Assembly (NCBI GenBank): GCA_032209605.1
Contig: JASFXZ010000028.1
Coordinates: forward strand, 6,272,941 to 6,336,940
DNA from: Mactromeris polynyma
Lineage: Eukaryota > Mollusca > Bivalvia > Venerida > Mactridae
Length of the DNA: 64,000 nucleotides
Direction of reading: 5' to 3'
Shown here: piece after piece, positions 22,901-30,670 of the stretch
How the letters are laid out: each line of letters begins with the position of its first letter
How positions within the stretch are numbered: position 1 is the first letter of the stretch
The notes under the pieces: model-generated
Told to the model about the DNA's origin: nothing
Database searches by the model: none
Seen by the model: the letters and a program-made list of their open reading frames with translations, nothing else
Translations under genes and position numbers: made by a program

Positions 22901-23939
22901 TCGTCCTCGAGAAGCTCTCCCATGCCTTCCCCAAGAAACTCGCCAAGAAACACTCCCCTGAATTCGCCAAGTACTCACAGTTCGCCAAGTACTCACAGCA
23001 CAGGTATGTTACATTATTGTGCGTATGTGCGTGTCATATTATTTGACATGTTTTGATGGGAGCACGAAGCTCTTTATTTACTTTTGACCGGTTGTAAATA
23101 AAACTTGAAGTGGTCAACTAATGAAAACATGTTTCAATATATGTATGTCATGAACCTAACAATGGTGTTCTCAACCACAAGAGATTGTCACGGGTTCTCT
23201 CCACTTTTATATTCATTCGATAATATATGTCTATATATAGTACAAGAAGTGTAACGTGTTCAACACCTGACCACAATTCGCGGCTTAATAACGGACTCCA
23301 AGCATAAACATATCCATGAAATACAACGAATTCTAAGCATGAATAATACATCTTTCAAACTATGCATACTTCAAGCATTGGTGAAGTGTTCCAGAGAAAT
23401 GCGTCAAAATGCGCACATGTCCAAAACCTCGTCGATTTGCTTTCACACCAGAAAACGGTTAAAGACGCATGTTGTAGTCAAAACTTACCATGCTTTGCTT
23501 GTACTACATACCATTTCACTATATAAGGAATATAGAAGGGGAGTTAACTCATGACTATCTCCTGTGTTCTCACCTAATTTGAATCACTTCATTATGACGT
23601 ATTGGGGGAGTAACCACGAGGGTTATGCTTGTATCAGTGAATATCACTTTTTCGGTTGGAGAGTATCACTTTTCAGTAGCTACTTGCCATATCTTGCTGC
23701 ATGTAAAGTCCAGAGAAGACTATTTAACTTTGATATTATCAATTCTTGAGTTTTCTTGTTGTTCACACGAGGATTCTTTACATGAATTATAATATTCAAA
23801 GCCTGGGTTTTGTTGTGGCTAATTAGATTCAAACATGCATACATTTCATAATTGCGCTTTTTCGTGATCAACTTCTACATTCTTTTAAATCTTTTCTTTA
23901 GGTGTGTTTTTTGAAAACACATATGCAACCGTCGAATAA
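4894..23939 (+). CDS. PSTPIP-like F-BAR protein gene, left copy (5'-incomplete, 10 exons found)
   Basis: Joined exons: 4894-4968, 5875-6016, 9126-9188, 15248-15352, 16078-16123, 17432-17511, 19451-19549, 20765-20861, 22788-23003, 23902-23939. All have AG/GT borders, and phases agree across every junction except the long d-e intron, where a short exon seems to be missing. The product matches the F-BAR order of PSTPIP1/2: QYSKTL (first helix), [41 protein letters not shown], then RIYNIRDDLW and NLEKCDI. It continues into a Ser/Pro-rich linker and ends ENTYATVE-stop without SH3. F-BAR dimers bind and bend membranes; PSTPIPs recruit PEST-type tyrosine phosphatases and other cytoskeletal and immune signalling partners. 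The exon matching 59159-59259 is absent on this side, so the copy may be a 5'-truncated duplicate or use a different first exon. Confidence 0.85.
5224..5793 (+). repeat. 19-bp minisatellite, left array, about 30 units
   Basis: The unit is GGGATTGTGTGTACATCAC with AGCAC/ATCAC and GGGTT/GGGATT variants. It lies in the intron between exons b and c. Because 19 is not a multiple of 3, long open frames appear in several frames (up to 151 codons); these are artefacts. The mirrored array at 52,056-53,645 is nearly three times longer. Confidence 0.95.
5875..6016 (+). CDS. left copy exon c
   Basis: Acceptor TACATTTACAG, donor GTAACAC. One base completes the Gly codon from exon b, then 47 codons follow, with [19 protein letters not shown] and, further on, FEDMSRTEIKQ. 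It aligns with the second F-BAR helix of PSTPIP1/2. Nine of 47 residues differ from the right copy, with only three silent changes. Confidence 0.88.
6056..6680. mobile_element. MITE-like element present only in the left arm
   Basis: Ends are imperfect inverted repeats: CGATCTCCCGAAGCATCTCA near 6,059 against the reverse complement of TGAGATGCTTTGAGAGATCG near 6,655-6,675, with AATCTCAGCTC subterminal at both ends. The right arm runs straight across this site (about 51,240-51,280), giving an empty site. The interior (6,100-6,470) is a diverged inverted copy of 16,290-16,690. Confidence 0.6.
6830..7090 (+). repeat. dispersed repeat module (GCCTCTCCGCTTAAAATGT type)
   Basis: Contains AATCGCCCTATTTCGGAAC, GTGAATTATCTTTTCGA and TTGATTGGTCTAAAATGT. 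Inverted copies lie at 16,790-17,290 in the same arm, and mirrored ones at 42,540-42,840 and 50,870-51,080. It has no coding capacity and is probably a non-autonomous transposon. Confidence 0.7.
7455..7525. repeat. short inverted repeat (ATTGACCGGC ... GCCGGTCAAT)
   Basis: ATTGACCGGCGGAAT is followed about 40 bases later by AATTCTGCCGGTCAAT, giving complementary ends of about 14 bases. It may be a miniature foldback element. Confidence 0.6.
7803..7886. repeat. near-perfect hairpin, 38-bp stem, 8-base loop
   Basis: The left stem starts ATATCGAGGGCTCAACGC and runs to CTCCTAT (7,803-7,840). The right stem is its complement, 7,849-7,886, with one mismatch. The loop is GTATTTTT. A duplex this regular suggests a recent foldback insertion. 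Confidence 0.9.
8390..8660 (+). mobile_element. possible SINE-like fragment with a B-box-like motif
   Basis: GGTAGTGGGTTCGAATATCGC at about 8,502-8,522 resembles a pol III B box (GGTTCGANTCC). The upstream A box is not clear. It lies within the left-only block. Weak call. Confidence 0.35.
9126..9188 (+). CDS. left copy exon d
   Basis: Acceptor TTTTTCACAG, donor GTAAGTGC. The 21 codons ([20 protein letters not shown] plus E) are in phase 0 and align with the charged E-x-Q-K-x-x-R-K segment of PSTPIP F-BAR helices. There is one difference from the right copy (His/Tyr). The following intron is about 6 kb and probably hides one unfound short exon. Confidence 0.85.
9471..9487 (+). repeat. poly-C run
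   Basis: A run of about 17 C residues within an intron. It is absent from the right arm at the matching place. Confidence 0.9.
9765..9817. promoter_or_regulatory. palindrome built from CRE-like TGACGTCA sites
   Basis: TGACGTCATAACGTCA (9,765-9,780) and its exact complement TGACGTTATGACGTCA (9,802-9,817) flank a 21-base spacer, with further ACGTCA half sites around. The right arm keeps the cluster at about 49,565-49,615 with a few changes. TGACGTCA is the CREB/ATF site; function here is inference. Confidence 0.5.
10172..11290 (+). mobile_element. 5'-truncated non-LTR retrotransposon (LINE), C-terminal ORF2 end
   Basis: The frame is open from 10,172 to the stop at 11,015-11,017. It contains SEIWGFGKSKEIERIHLKFC, KYVLGVK and, near the end, a CILCHSNDIEDEYHFLIICP zinc-knuckle-like C-x2-C-x8-H-x4-C motif. 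This is the region downstream of the reverse transcriptase domain in molluscan LINEs. The catalytic domains are missing, as expected for 5' truncation. A 3' UTR ending near 11,290 (ACAATAAACTAAG) follows. The element is private to the left arm, so it inserted after the duplication. The frame is intact from 10,301 for 238 codons, consistent with recent insertion. Confidence 0.85.
11290..11600. other. left-only AT-rich sequence after the LINE
   Basis: I see no gene or recognised repeat. Pairing with the right arm resumes near 11,600 (TCATAAATCTGAGAAAC). Confidence 0.4.
11784..11930 (+). repeat. tetranucleotide microsatellite (GATA/GGCA/GACA)n, left
   Basis: Runs of AGATAGGC, then AGATAGAC, then GATA. 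The right arm holds the complementary (CTAC/CTAT)n array, expanded to about 350 bases. Confidence 0.95.
12057..12359 (-). CDS. unrecognised conserved ORF, possible exon of an antisense gene (intact in left arm)
   Basis: The - strand frame of 100 codons includes [20 protein letters not shown] and [20 protein letters not shown]. Composition is protein-like rather than repeat-like. From about 12,290 it has an acceptor-like TTTTATATTGCTAAG and it ends at a donor-like AAG|GTAAAC, so it could be one exon. The right arm copy (46,087-46,400) is similar but has a one-base deletion near 46,255, so only one copy is open. I do not recognise the family. It lies inside the large intron of the F-BAR gene on the opposite strand. 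A relic of a transposon gene or a nested gene exon are both possible. Confidence 0.35.
   Translation of the reverse strand: MISDIRIEGCRLYYSNYFYIAKRIGVNVITWFERHTHLVALRLNKPSTHVEIKDDDQSSRKLATWIETMMLNQYEKPRNYLNPCVGDIYMMCGVSCHNVR
12713..14690 (+). repeat. 38-bp minisatellite, left array, about 52 units
   Basis: The unit is TTGTATGTACTGTATAAAGG followed by GARACMACTGCGGTAGAG. It lies in the long d-e intron. Apparent open frames up to 527 codons are repeat artefacts. The right arm has only about four units (45,575-45,735). Confidence 0.95.
14690..15247. other. intron sequence before exon e
   Basis: Homologous to 44,600-45,575 in the right arm, which carries an extra segment of about 400 bases (44,690-45,100). 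No exon or recognised repeat is supported. Confidence 0.5.
15248..15352 (+). CDS. left copy exon e
   Basis: Acceptor ATTTGTTGCAG, donor GTACAGC. The 35 codons are in phase 0: CQKTYNDKCQDKIKLENQFD then [15 protein letters not shown]. It matches the K-x-Y-x-x-K-C-R-D motif of PSTPIP F-BAR domains. Nine of 35 residues differ from the right copy, with about 11 nonsynonymous and 3 silent changes, far above the neighbouring exons. Confidence 0.9.
15477..15654. mobile_element. foldback element downstream of exon e, left copy
   Basis: TGTATCGATGGCTGCTGTGA at one end and the complement (ending CAGCAGCCATCGATACA) at the other share about 50 bp of inverted similarity, including GCAAGGTG/CACCTTGC. It is present in both arms, so it predates the duplication. 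Confidence 0.75.
16078..16123 (+). CDS. left copy exon f
   Basis: Acceptor TTATTGTTTTAG, donor GTAAGTC. 46 bases, phase 0 to 1, encode [15 protein letters not shown]. It matches the short segment between the two long helices of PSTPIPs. One difference from the right copy (Phe/Ile). Confidence 0.85.
16290..17290 (-). repeat. dispersed modules, inverted relative to 6,100-7,090
   Basis: 16,290-16,690 carries CACTTCGTTACT-type, CGCCTGACATACACTAGAGG and AACTACGTCAAGTGCCTCGG segments that are the complement of 6,120-6,470. 16,790-17,290 carries the GCCCTATTTCGGAAC module. Mirrored in the right arm at 42,540-43,550. Confidence 0.7.
17432..17511 (+). CDS. left copy exon g
   Basis: Acceptor ATTATTTACAG, donor GTTTGTG. 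It completes Asp from exon f, then encodes [20 protein letters not shown] and MKDGCQ. This is the best-preserved PSTPIP motif (Y-R-Q-x-I/V-x-x-L-E-x-I/V-R-x-x-W-E). A single difference from the right copy (Asp/Ala). Confidence 0.92.
17815..18300. repeat. dispersed repeat family (GGCATTGTCTTGTG ... GTTCCCTG), two units head to head
   Basis: 17,830-18,000 on + and 18,125-18,290 on - carry the same module: GAGGCATTGTCTTGTGTGTG, a GTTCCCTGTGGCAAC-type segment and a TGTGTGCTGA-type segment. Related copies lie at 24,125-24,345, 26,630-26,960, 29,985-30,060, 31,900-32,110, 34,840-35,040 and 41,560-42,060. Short open frames here are non-coding. Confidence 0.7.
18940..19220 (+). repeat. dispersed repeat with AGGTCA-rich sequence
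   Basis: Contains GGTCAAAGGTCAAATGAG, TTTCGTGTCCGCTCCATC and GAGACGATGTCCATAGC. Related copies at 27,350-27,600 and 40,620-40,880. A 224-codon open frame on the right copy (40,613-41,287) covers this repeat and is broken on the left, so I do not treat it as a gene. Confidence 0.6.
19057..19069 (+). promoter_or_regulatory. perfect DR1 nuclear receptor half-site pair
   Basis: AGGTCAAAGGTCA matches the consensus DR1 element bound by RXR/HNF4/COUP-type receptors. It lies inside a dispersed repeat, so function is unproven. Confidence 0.3.
19451..19549 (+). CDS. left copy exon h
   Basis: Acceptor TGTTGTTACAG, donor GTAAGATAG. The 33 codons are in phase 0 and include [20 protein letters not shown] then [13 protein letters not shown]. 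It matches the E-x-x-R-x-x-x-x-R-x-x-L-W-x-x-x-N-Q-L segment of PSTPIPs. Two differences from the right copy: Asn/Tyr and one silent. Confidence 0.9.
20268..20530 (-). mobile_element. tRNA-derived SINE, left copy
   Basis: On the - strand a tRNA-like head (GGCTAGCTCAGTTGGTAGAG A box, GGTTCTATTCC B box, about 20,455-20,525) is followed by TCCACATGCATGTGGAG, AGTACTGGTT and a GGCC..CGTATATGACAGAC...TTGAAAAAAGGCGTAAAA tail. It is present in both arms at the same place, so it predates the duplication. Confidence 0.8.
20765..20861 (+). CDS. left copy exon i
   Basis: Acceptor TTTTGCTTCAG, donor GTACACAC. 32 codons plus one base: [20 protein letters not shown] then [12 protein letters not shown]. It matches Y-E-x-V-R-x-x-L-E-x-C-S-I of PSTPIPs, the end of the F-BAR fold. 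One difference from the right copy (Asn/Tyr). Confidence 0.9.
22085..22415. repeat. element with tandem CTCCTAATTAGGAG palindromes at both ends, left copy
   Basis: Clusters of CTATCTCCTAATTACGACTT and AGGAGATAGTATCTCCTAAT at 22,085-22,205 and 22,305-22,415 flank about 100 bp of unrelated sequence. The core CTCCTAATTAGGAG is self-complementary. The right arm copy is at 36,870-37,175. It is probably a MITE with subterminal repeats. Confidence 0.7.
22788..23003 (+). CDS. left copy exon j (Ser/Pro-rich linker)
   Basis: Acceptor TTGACTTTCAG, donor GTATGTTAC. It begins ARIDYSNYFDDRSKD, matching the conserved Y-x-N-Y-Y/F-D at the linker start of PSTPIP1/2, then a Ser/Pro-rich low-complexity stretch with PSPRNSPRNTPLNSPS and repeated SPSTHS. 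S/T-P sites suggest proline-directed phosphorylation (inference). The right copy is 30 bases shorter, in frame. Confidence 0.85.
23902..23939 (+). CDS. left copy exon k (C-terminal tail and stop)
   Basis: Acceptor AATCTTTTCTTTAG. One split codon then VFFENTYATVE and TAA. It ends in a Y-x-x-V motif, a potential SH2-binding site, like the short tyrosine-rich tail of PSTPIP2. No SH3 domain follows. Six of eleven residues differ from the right copy with no silent change, yet the frame and stop are kept. Confidence 0.75.
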
Positions 23940-24124
23940 GAAGAAGAAGAAGTGTTCTGTCATGTTTTCCAATAGTAACAGACATTGCTATCTCGAAGCA
24001 TATCAAAAACATTCCTTATTATGTTATGTTCTTTATAAATCGCAAGTGTTGTAATTATTTAATTGTGTTTCAATGTGTTATAAATTCAATAGACTTTGGA
24101 GGAGTCTTCAATAATTTCGTACTG

Positions 24125-24500
24125 TCTTGTGTACTATCTCCTGGCATATATTAACTATGTGGAGCACGGAGTGTGGGGACATTCATACATCTGAACGTCC
24201 AGAGACTAGAGAGAGATTAAATTGTTCGAGTAAACGCCACATGTACAAGACAATGCCTCCCAACACAGACCCCCAAGAAAAAAACAATCTACAAAACATT
24301 AGGCAATGATGAGGTGCAATGGTACACATGTTTAGGAGGATGGGTTCAAGATAATACAGTCAGGATACACCACGTTCTTTGAAAAAAATATAATTTGAAT
24401 TATTCGACATGATAACACGTTATATGGACAAGTTACCACGACACTTCGACATGATAACACGTTATATGGACAAGTTACCACGACACTTCGACATGATACA
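24125..24500. repeat. dispersed repeat copy plus 42-bp tandem repeat
   Basis: 24,125-24,345 is a copy of the CAAGACAATGCCTCC module. From 24,408 the unit GACATGATAACACGTTATAT plus GGACAAGTTACCACGACACTTC repeats 2-3 times. Mirrored at 34,670-35,040. Confidence 0.7.
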
Positions 24501-24798
24501 ACGTTATATAACAATACATACCTTTACGTATAAAAAGAAAAAAATGTTCTGTTTTTCAAACTTCTATTAATATATGATATATATACTTCAGTGGAATATA
24601 ACTAGCTCTATTTAATAGCACAGTGTGCATGATATTATTCAGTATACATATATGTTGTATGGTATGTATCAATTGAGGTAAGAAAATGCCCAAACTACAG
24701 TGCATTGAAGTTTAAGAGCTATTTGGTTTGCTTACCAAACCACAGTCGGAGCCATTCTCCACCACACCAACAGTTTAATACACCTATTTTGAAATGTA

Positions 24799-25544
24799 TA
24801 CTGAACAAAAAAGGCCATCTGTACAGGCAGTTAGGAGTCGCAGACGGCAATTCGCACACACCGGAAGTACCGACGACTTACCACGGAGCGGCAGACCACG
24901 TGTTACTACGCCATATAAAGACAGCTATATCTTGAACCAGCATCTACGATATCATTTTCTCACTGCAACGACTACAGCTTCCGTCATCCCCGGTACTCAC
25001 AACGCCCGGGTTACCGCACAAACGTTATCGTTTGCCGGAAAGCGGTTTGTACGGACGGCCGTATCATTGCCGTGACAGACTTGAATGGGCCGAGGGACAC
25101 ATCAATTGGACAAGGCAGAACTGGCAATTGATTCTTTTCTCCGACGAATCAAGGTTTGCATTGTCTCGGGTAGATGGCCGATTGAGATTCTAACGACGTA
25201 GGAATGAGCGTTGTGCCGACTGTTGCATACTGCAGTGAGATTGTTCCGGGGGGCGGAGGGTCAGTTATGGTCTGGGTCTGGGCCGGTATTGGTTATTCAT
25301 ATCGGACCCCAGTTGTGGTCATTGAGGGTAATTTAAATACTCGTCTCTACATGAGAGAATATCCTAGCACCTCATGTTATCCTTCTCCCACATACTCATG
25401 GCGTCATTTCAACATTTCAGCAAGACAACGCTAAACTAAAATCGATTTCATAGGCAACTGGATTAAATCCGATAGATCATTTTTGGGATAATCTTGATAG
25501 ACGGCGACATTCAAGTTAAGCGGAAGTTTCTTTTTGGTTCAGTT
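24799..25544 (+). mobile_element. Tc1-like transposon, left copy, internally deleted pseudogene
   Basis: Terminal inverted repeats ACTGAACAAAAAAGG (24,800) and CTTTTTGGTTCAGT (about 25,530-25,543) with TA at the ends. Inside are broken transposase pieces: an HTH segment with RRQFAHTGSTDDLPRSGRPR, FSDESRF (first catalytic Asp), GGGSVMVW, QQDNA (second Asp) and LNPIDHFWDNL (third acidic residue is Asp). The N-terminal coding part, kept on the right, is deleted here right after the terminal repeat. Confidence 0.85.
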
Positions 25545-27230
25545 TACAAGATTGGATAGTACCTGTTTACAGTTGACAAAATACTGTAATGAATAAATCA
25601 CCGAATGTTTGTCGAGTATGATTTATATCTTTTTTGTGACTTGCGTTTTCTTTTATGAAATTTATTTACATATGTTTACATTTTTCACGTTTAATGTAAT
25701 GAGGCCACTTAAAATGATACATCTTTACGTGATTACATTGGTTCAATAGATCAATATTCAAAACTGTCATTTTTATTGTAATTACAACTGTCATTATTAT
25801 CTTTCTCTTTCTCAATTTATCATTACTATTACAATATAACCTATTTATTATTATTATCATTAATATAAGAATATTATTGTCATTGTTATTATCACATATT
25901 TATTGACCAGTACAATTAAAACAAGAAATATCTTGAAAAAATATTAAAGGTTAAGTTTTGTTGAGCAACATAACAAAATGCCGAGATGCTACGATTGCTG
26001 GTCACTCCAGATCCAAATTGCATTTCGGTACATGCTTCGAAATTCAGTAGGTTTCGGTAAGGTAAGGTAAGGTACCCTTTATCGGAAGGTTAACCAAGCC
26101 GCGTCAATGTACCAAACGCTGTTTGGTTGAAGAGAAATTGCCTTGGTGGTTAACGTAAGATTGTATTGGTGTACACAACACTGATATGCAAATAGCAAAA
26201 CCATGTTATTACGGCAGCGCTGAAAAAAATAATTATTCAACATTAGTGTTGGATGTCCATATAGCTGTAAACTGTGAGGTTAGCTAGCTGTTAAATCGAA
26301 TTAAAGCCCCGGTCGTTTTACTAACAGTTCCAAGGCTGTAATTCGTTACGTGGTCAGTATTTCTTTTAATGCTATATGTATTTAAAGTTCCCGTTTCCCC
26401 ATGACTTGACTCGATATGATATTCGTGTTCTTTTCCTCCATTTCGGCCCATGTTCACGAACTTTCTTAGCTTGTGATGTGGTGTATTCCATCCCCATTGC
26501 TCTACCCGTAAATTCGCTATGTTTGGTTAGATAGTCGGCCAGACAATTCCTTACTTTCCCATCCCCATATATAGTTACCCAAAGACATCATCGATCGTTA
26601 CTGTTTCATTATCTGGTGTTTCCCTCGATATGTGTGAGGAGTCATTGTCTTGTGAAAGTGGCATTCCCCTGTCAGGAAGGTAGGTTATAAAACAAAACTG
26701 ACGATGACGGTAAACACAGAACACAGTTTAGTTGGCCAAGGTGTGTATGTTGGAATTACATAAAGGAACAAGGGCTTTGTTGCTTAAACGTAGGATTATG
26801 TTGGAAAACGCCATATTCACTAGACAATCCATAAGCCTCCACACACAGATCTCGGGGTAACATTAACACACAGAACACTAGTTGAGTACATGTACAAGAG
26901 TACACACCATTTGGGCATTGTGCAATAAAGGAATTGTCTGGTTGGTTACCAAACAATTTAGGATTATACTTGGCGGAGCCAAACTTGACACCCCAGGTGC
27001 ACAACTACATATTCCTGCAAAGTTTAGTGAGTCATGCTGATATGCTGTTAGAGATACGCACAACACAAGTATGCATGCCATATTTTAAATTATTCGAGGG
27101 CCATAATGCACTTACTGGGCGGAGGCAAACATGAAACCCAATGTACAAAACTACAAATGATTGTGAACATTACTGTAAAGTTTTGTGAGTCTAGCAAATA
27201 AACTTTTAGAGATACGTGCGACACTAGATT
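25544..27230. repeat. dispersed modules before the centre of the palindrome
   Basis: 25,860-26,230 and 26,390-26,960 are the complement of 31,900-32,990. Recognisable parts are TTATCGGAAGGTTAACCAAG, CATTTCGGCCCATGTTCACG and GGTTACCAAACAATTTAGG. No coding sequence is seen. Confidence 0.7.
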
Positions 27231-28216
27231 TTGTGACGGACGGCAGGACGGACACAGACGGACGGACAATAGCAAATATGTATGCCCCTGTTTTACATTG
27301 TCCCGTTTCACATATCTTGTTCCCCTTATAGGATTTCGAAAAAAAATGGCACAAATGTTCATGATATTGAGACGATGTGCAGAGCGCAAGTTTCAACCAG
27401 CTTGTTTCAAGGTCAAGGTCGCACTTATAGGTCAAATGTTTGTACGTCACAAATCGTGTCCGCTCCATAACTTTTGAAAACCTTGAAGGATTTTGAAATA
27501 ACTTGCCACTAATGTTCACCATATTGAGCCGATGTGCAGGACGCACGTTCTAGTGGCTCAGTTGTCTGTCACAAATTGTGTCCATAACTTTCGAACCACT
27601 TACATCTAAAACATCAATAGAAATTATAACCATACAGCGATATACAGCCTTTGGACTGTCAGTAAAAATAATAGTGGTTAAATCGCTAGCTAACAGCACA
27701 CTTAATTGCTGTATAGTCCTTGATTTCCCACAGATACACATGAATTGACTAAGTAGGCAGTAACTAATTTTCATTTAAAAGAAATTGACCACTAAGTACA
27801 TAATTACAAACACACCGTGTATAATCTAGTAGGAAGTGACAAACAGCCCCAGTCTAACCTTGCTCCCAGTATACACAATATACACAATAATACGAATTAA
27901 CCATAAAATAGTAAATCAAAAACATTATGTAAATTCAACCCGACAAAAAAGTTAATAACTAGACATAATCTTAAGTACTGGTGATATTGAAAAGGAATTG
28001 AAAATAAAGACAGATAGAAATAAAATATAAACAATACTCTAATCAAAACTGCCAACGCATCACTTGGGTAATGCAATTTTATTTCATGTCAGTAATTACC
28101 ATTACTAGTAATATTGAATGGAATGTGTGCTTTTATCATTCATGTTCAATAACAAATTCATGACCAAAGCTTACCATTTGTGTATGTGGCGTTCCCTGTA
28201 ATGACGTAATCTCTCT

Positions 28217-29724
28217 TTTATACACCGTTTCAATTGACCGATTAATTGTCGCCTAAGAGTTGCGCCCCCTACCGGACGTGACGTAATGCGAGGATAAATA
28301 TTTCCAAAACGGCCAAAAAGTTTATGCGTTGCGCAAATTTATTAATGTTTTCGTAAAAATCGGACATTTTATTTATTCTTATCAAAAGATCAACCTTTTT
28401 ATTAAGTTAAAGTAGATCTATACAGAAAGTATTAGGTTACAATATATTAAAGTTTTTGCGTTAACAGCATTCAAAAAATCAAAGGTTACGAATTAACGCT
28501 GCACACGGGGGAGCGTAATTTTTTCACATACTCGTGGTTAGTTTCCTATAAATTCTCGGATTTTCACAACAAGTACCATATATTTAACTTACCCAAATGT
28601 AAAAAGCAATATCTTAAGATGACAAATCCTCCATAAACGGTATTCAAACAATCCCAGTTTCAGAGCATTAATGCAAGTCGGTAATTTTCCGCTTCATGTT
28701 TTATTATATTTTCATCGAAGTCTAATTGTACTAATACACTTTCATGTCAATTAAATATTTTAAAAAGGCTGCTGTGAAGAACAATCAAGGCTTACACAAT
28801 CTTAAAAATGTGTAAAGATCAACTAAACAAATGATGTAGATCACGCCAGCATGTCATGTTTTGTGTACACAAGTCGTCTATTTTCCCCAGCACAAACGTG
28901 TGAAAAATATAAATTAAGTAGGTCAAATCAAGGTCTTTATTGTCTGTAAGACAAGGGTTTTTTGCATCAATTTAATTCTGAACATGAATTAACATTCAAA
29001 AATGTCGGAACAGGCTGGCTAAATCTTTGAAGTATAAATATTTTTGAGTGACAGACAGTTGCAATCTCATTGTGTTTATTACAAATTGAGATCACAGACT
29101 GATATGACCTAATCATTTTAAATAGCAAAGGCACTCACTAATTCTATCAAAACAGGAAATAGCAATATGAATTTACACATATAATAAAGATCTCCTGGGG
29201 TTTTATGACTCTTGTGTTTTTACAGCTGACACCTAGGACAATTTTCAATTACAGTAGCGACCAGTAGAACTAATCTGCCGAGGGCGTGGTTTATGAATTG
29301 TAAAACAATAGGCATCCACCAATCAAATTAATTAAAATACAAGAAAATTGATGAATAACAGTACGATTTCACATAAACATCAAAATACGGTCTTCCAAGT
29401 CCAAATTAACGACTGAGTTTGTAAAATTAAAATTAAAATTCCCAGTAAGTCGCAAATATATGTGACAAACAAATATTAAGCATCTAAGTAAAGCAATTTC
29501 GCAAAATCCATTCGGTACAAGTTCTTTTATATTTCTCAAAATATATCATAAAACAAATTACATCTGTAACATACATGTACCTTATCTTTCATTCCATCGC
29601 CGAAATATTGGTTACGTCGCCATTTCGCGCTCTGAATTTTACCGTTATAGTAATTGTTTATCCTCTGATGACGTCATCGAAGGACAGATAATTCTATTAA
29701 CGGTATAATTGAAACGGTGTATAC
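28217..29724. mobile_element. about 1.5-kb non-autonomous DNA element with TIRs at the palindrome centre
   Basis: TATACACCGTTTCAATTGAC at the left end and the complement of AATTGAAACGGTGTATA at the right end, extending imperfectly over about 30 bp (ACCGATTAAT/ACCGTTAATA). Outer TA bases could be a TA target duplication. No transposase frame is present inside. Confidence 0.65.
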
Positions 29725-29739
29725 AGCCGTTTAGTGCTT

Positions 29740-30670
29740 GGCTTTGTCTTGAACTTTGGATAACCACCCATTGAAGATATTTCGGATTAATTATTTCGGC
29801 GCAACCGTACTTGCAAGACTTTACTATTTGCCTATCAAATCTTACGTTAACCACTAAATCAATTTCCCTTCAATCGAACAACGTTTGTAACCTTGGTGCG
29901 GATTGGTTAATCTTTCGATAAGGGGTACTGAATTTCGGTAAATATACCGAAGCCTTATGTTTTGGATTTATTGATTGTTGATTTCCCGGAGGTCTGTGTG
30001 AAGAGGCACTGTCTTATATATGTGGCGTTCCCTGTAGCAACTTATTCTCTCTCTTTTTCTGACACAACATCTGCACTATATATTTCGAATTTCTTGTTAT
30101 AATATTAAATATTAGGTGGATTTAAATGTACATACAAAAATCTGAGAAAGTATTGCATATTTAGAAAGATATAGACGATTACGTCTCCAGTGGGTTTCGG
30201 CTAGGTAACGTATCGTTCGTTAAGGCTTATATAAGTATATTCCGTTCGCTATATCATGTTATTCTCTCGCATTCGGATATAAATATTTAAATTATTCAGA
30301 ACATGCTGATTCAGCCTGATTGTTAAATTTGTTTCTTCAATATTTATGGTTTTGTACTGTGCGTTACCGCCAACTTAGTGAATATGTTAGTATATGTTTA
30401 AAATGTAAGACCATGTAAGCACACTTAGATCCCAGGGAAACACCAATTTACGAATCATTAGGGATTGAGGATGTGTAAGGGTAAATATCTATGGGTATTG
30501 AGAAGTCAGGAATGGTCTGGCTGACTCTTAAAACAAACATGGAGAATTTAAGGGGAAAGCAAGTGGAAGAGATTGAATGGATTGAATACACCAAAGGGCA
30601 AGCTATGAAAGCCAGTGGCCATGGGCCGAAACGGGTAGAAAAGAATACGAATATTATATAAAGTCAATCT
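29740..30670 (+). repeat. direct copy of right-arm modules within the spacer
   Basis: 29,765-29,960 (CTTACGTTAACCACYAARGC-like, GATAAGGGGTACTGAATTTC) parallels 32,640-32,860. 30,430-30,665 (CCCAGGGAAACACCA, AAACATGGAGAATTTA, GGCCGAAACGG) parallels 32,270-32,510, both in the same orientation. Confidence 0.65.

Larger units (their letters stand above)
1040..27340 (+). repeat. left arm of the giant inverted repeat
   Basis: Landmarks recur in reverse order and orientation in the right arm: the 79-bp array, the 19-bp array, all ten shared exons, the CRE-like palindrome (9,765 versus about 49,600), the microsatellite (11,784 versus 46,536), the 38-bp array, the foldback by exon e, the SINE (20,268 versus 39,241), the CTCCTAATTAGGAG element, the Tc1-like element and the CCGTCCGTC-rich block (27,230-27,330 versus 31,600-31,690). 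Paired coordinates sum to about 58,400-59,900, shifting with private insertions. Confidence 0.95.
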
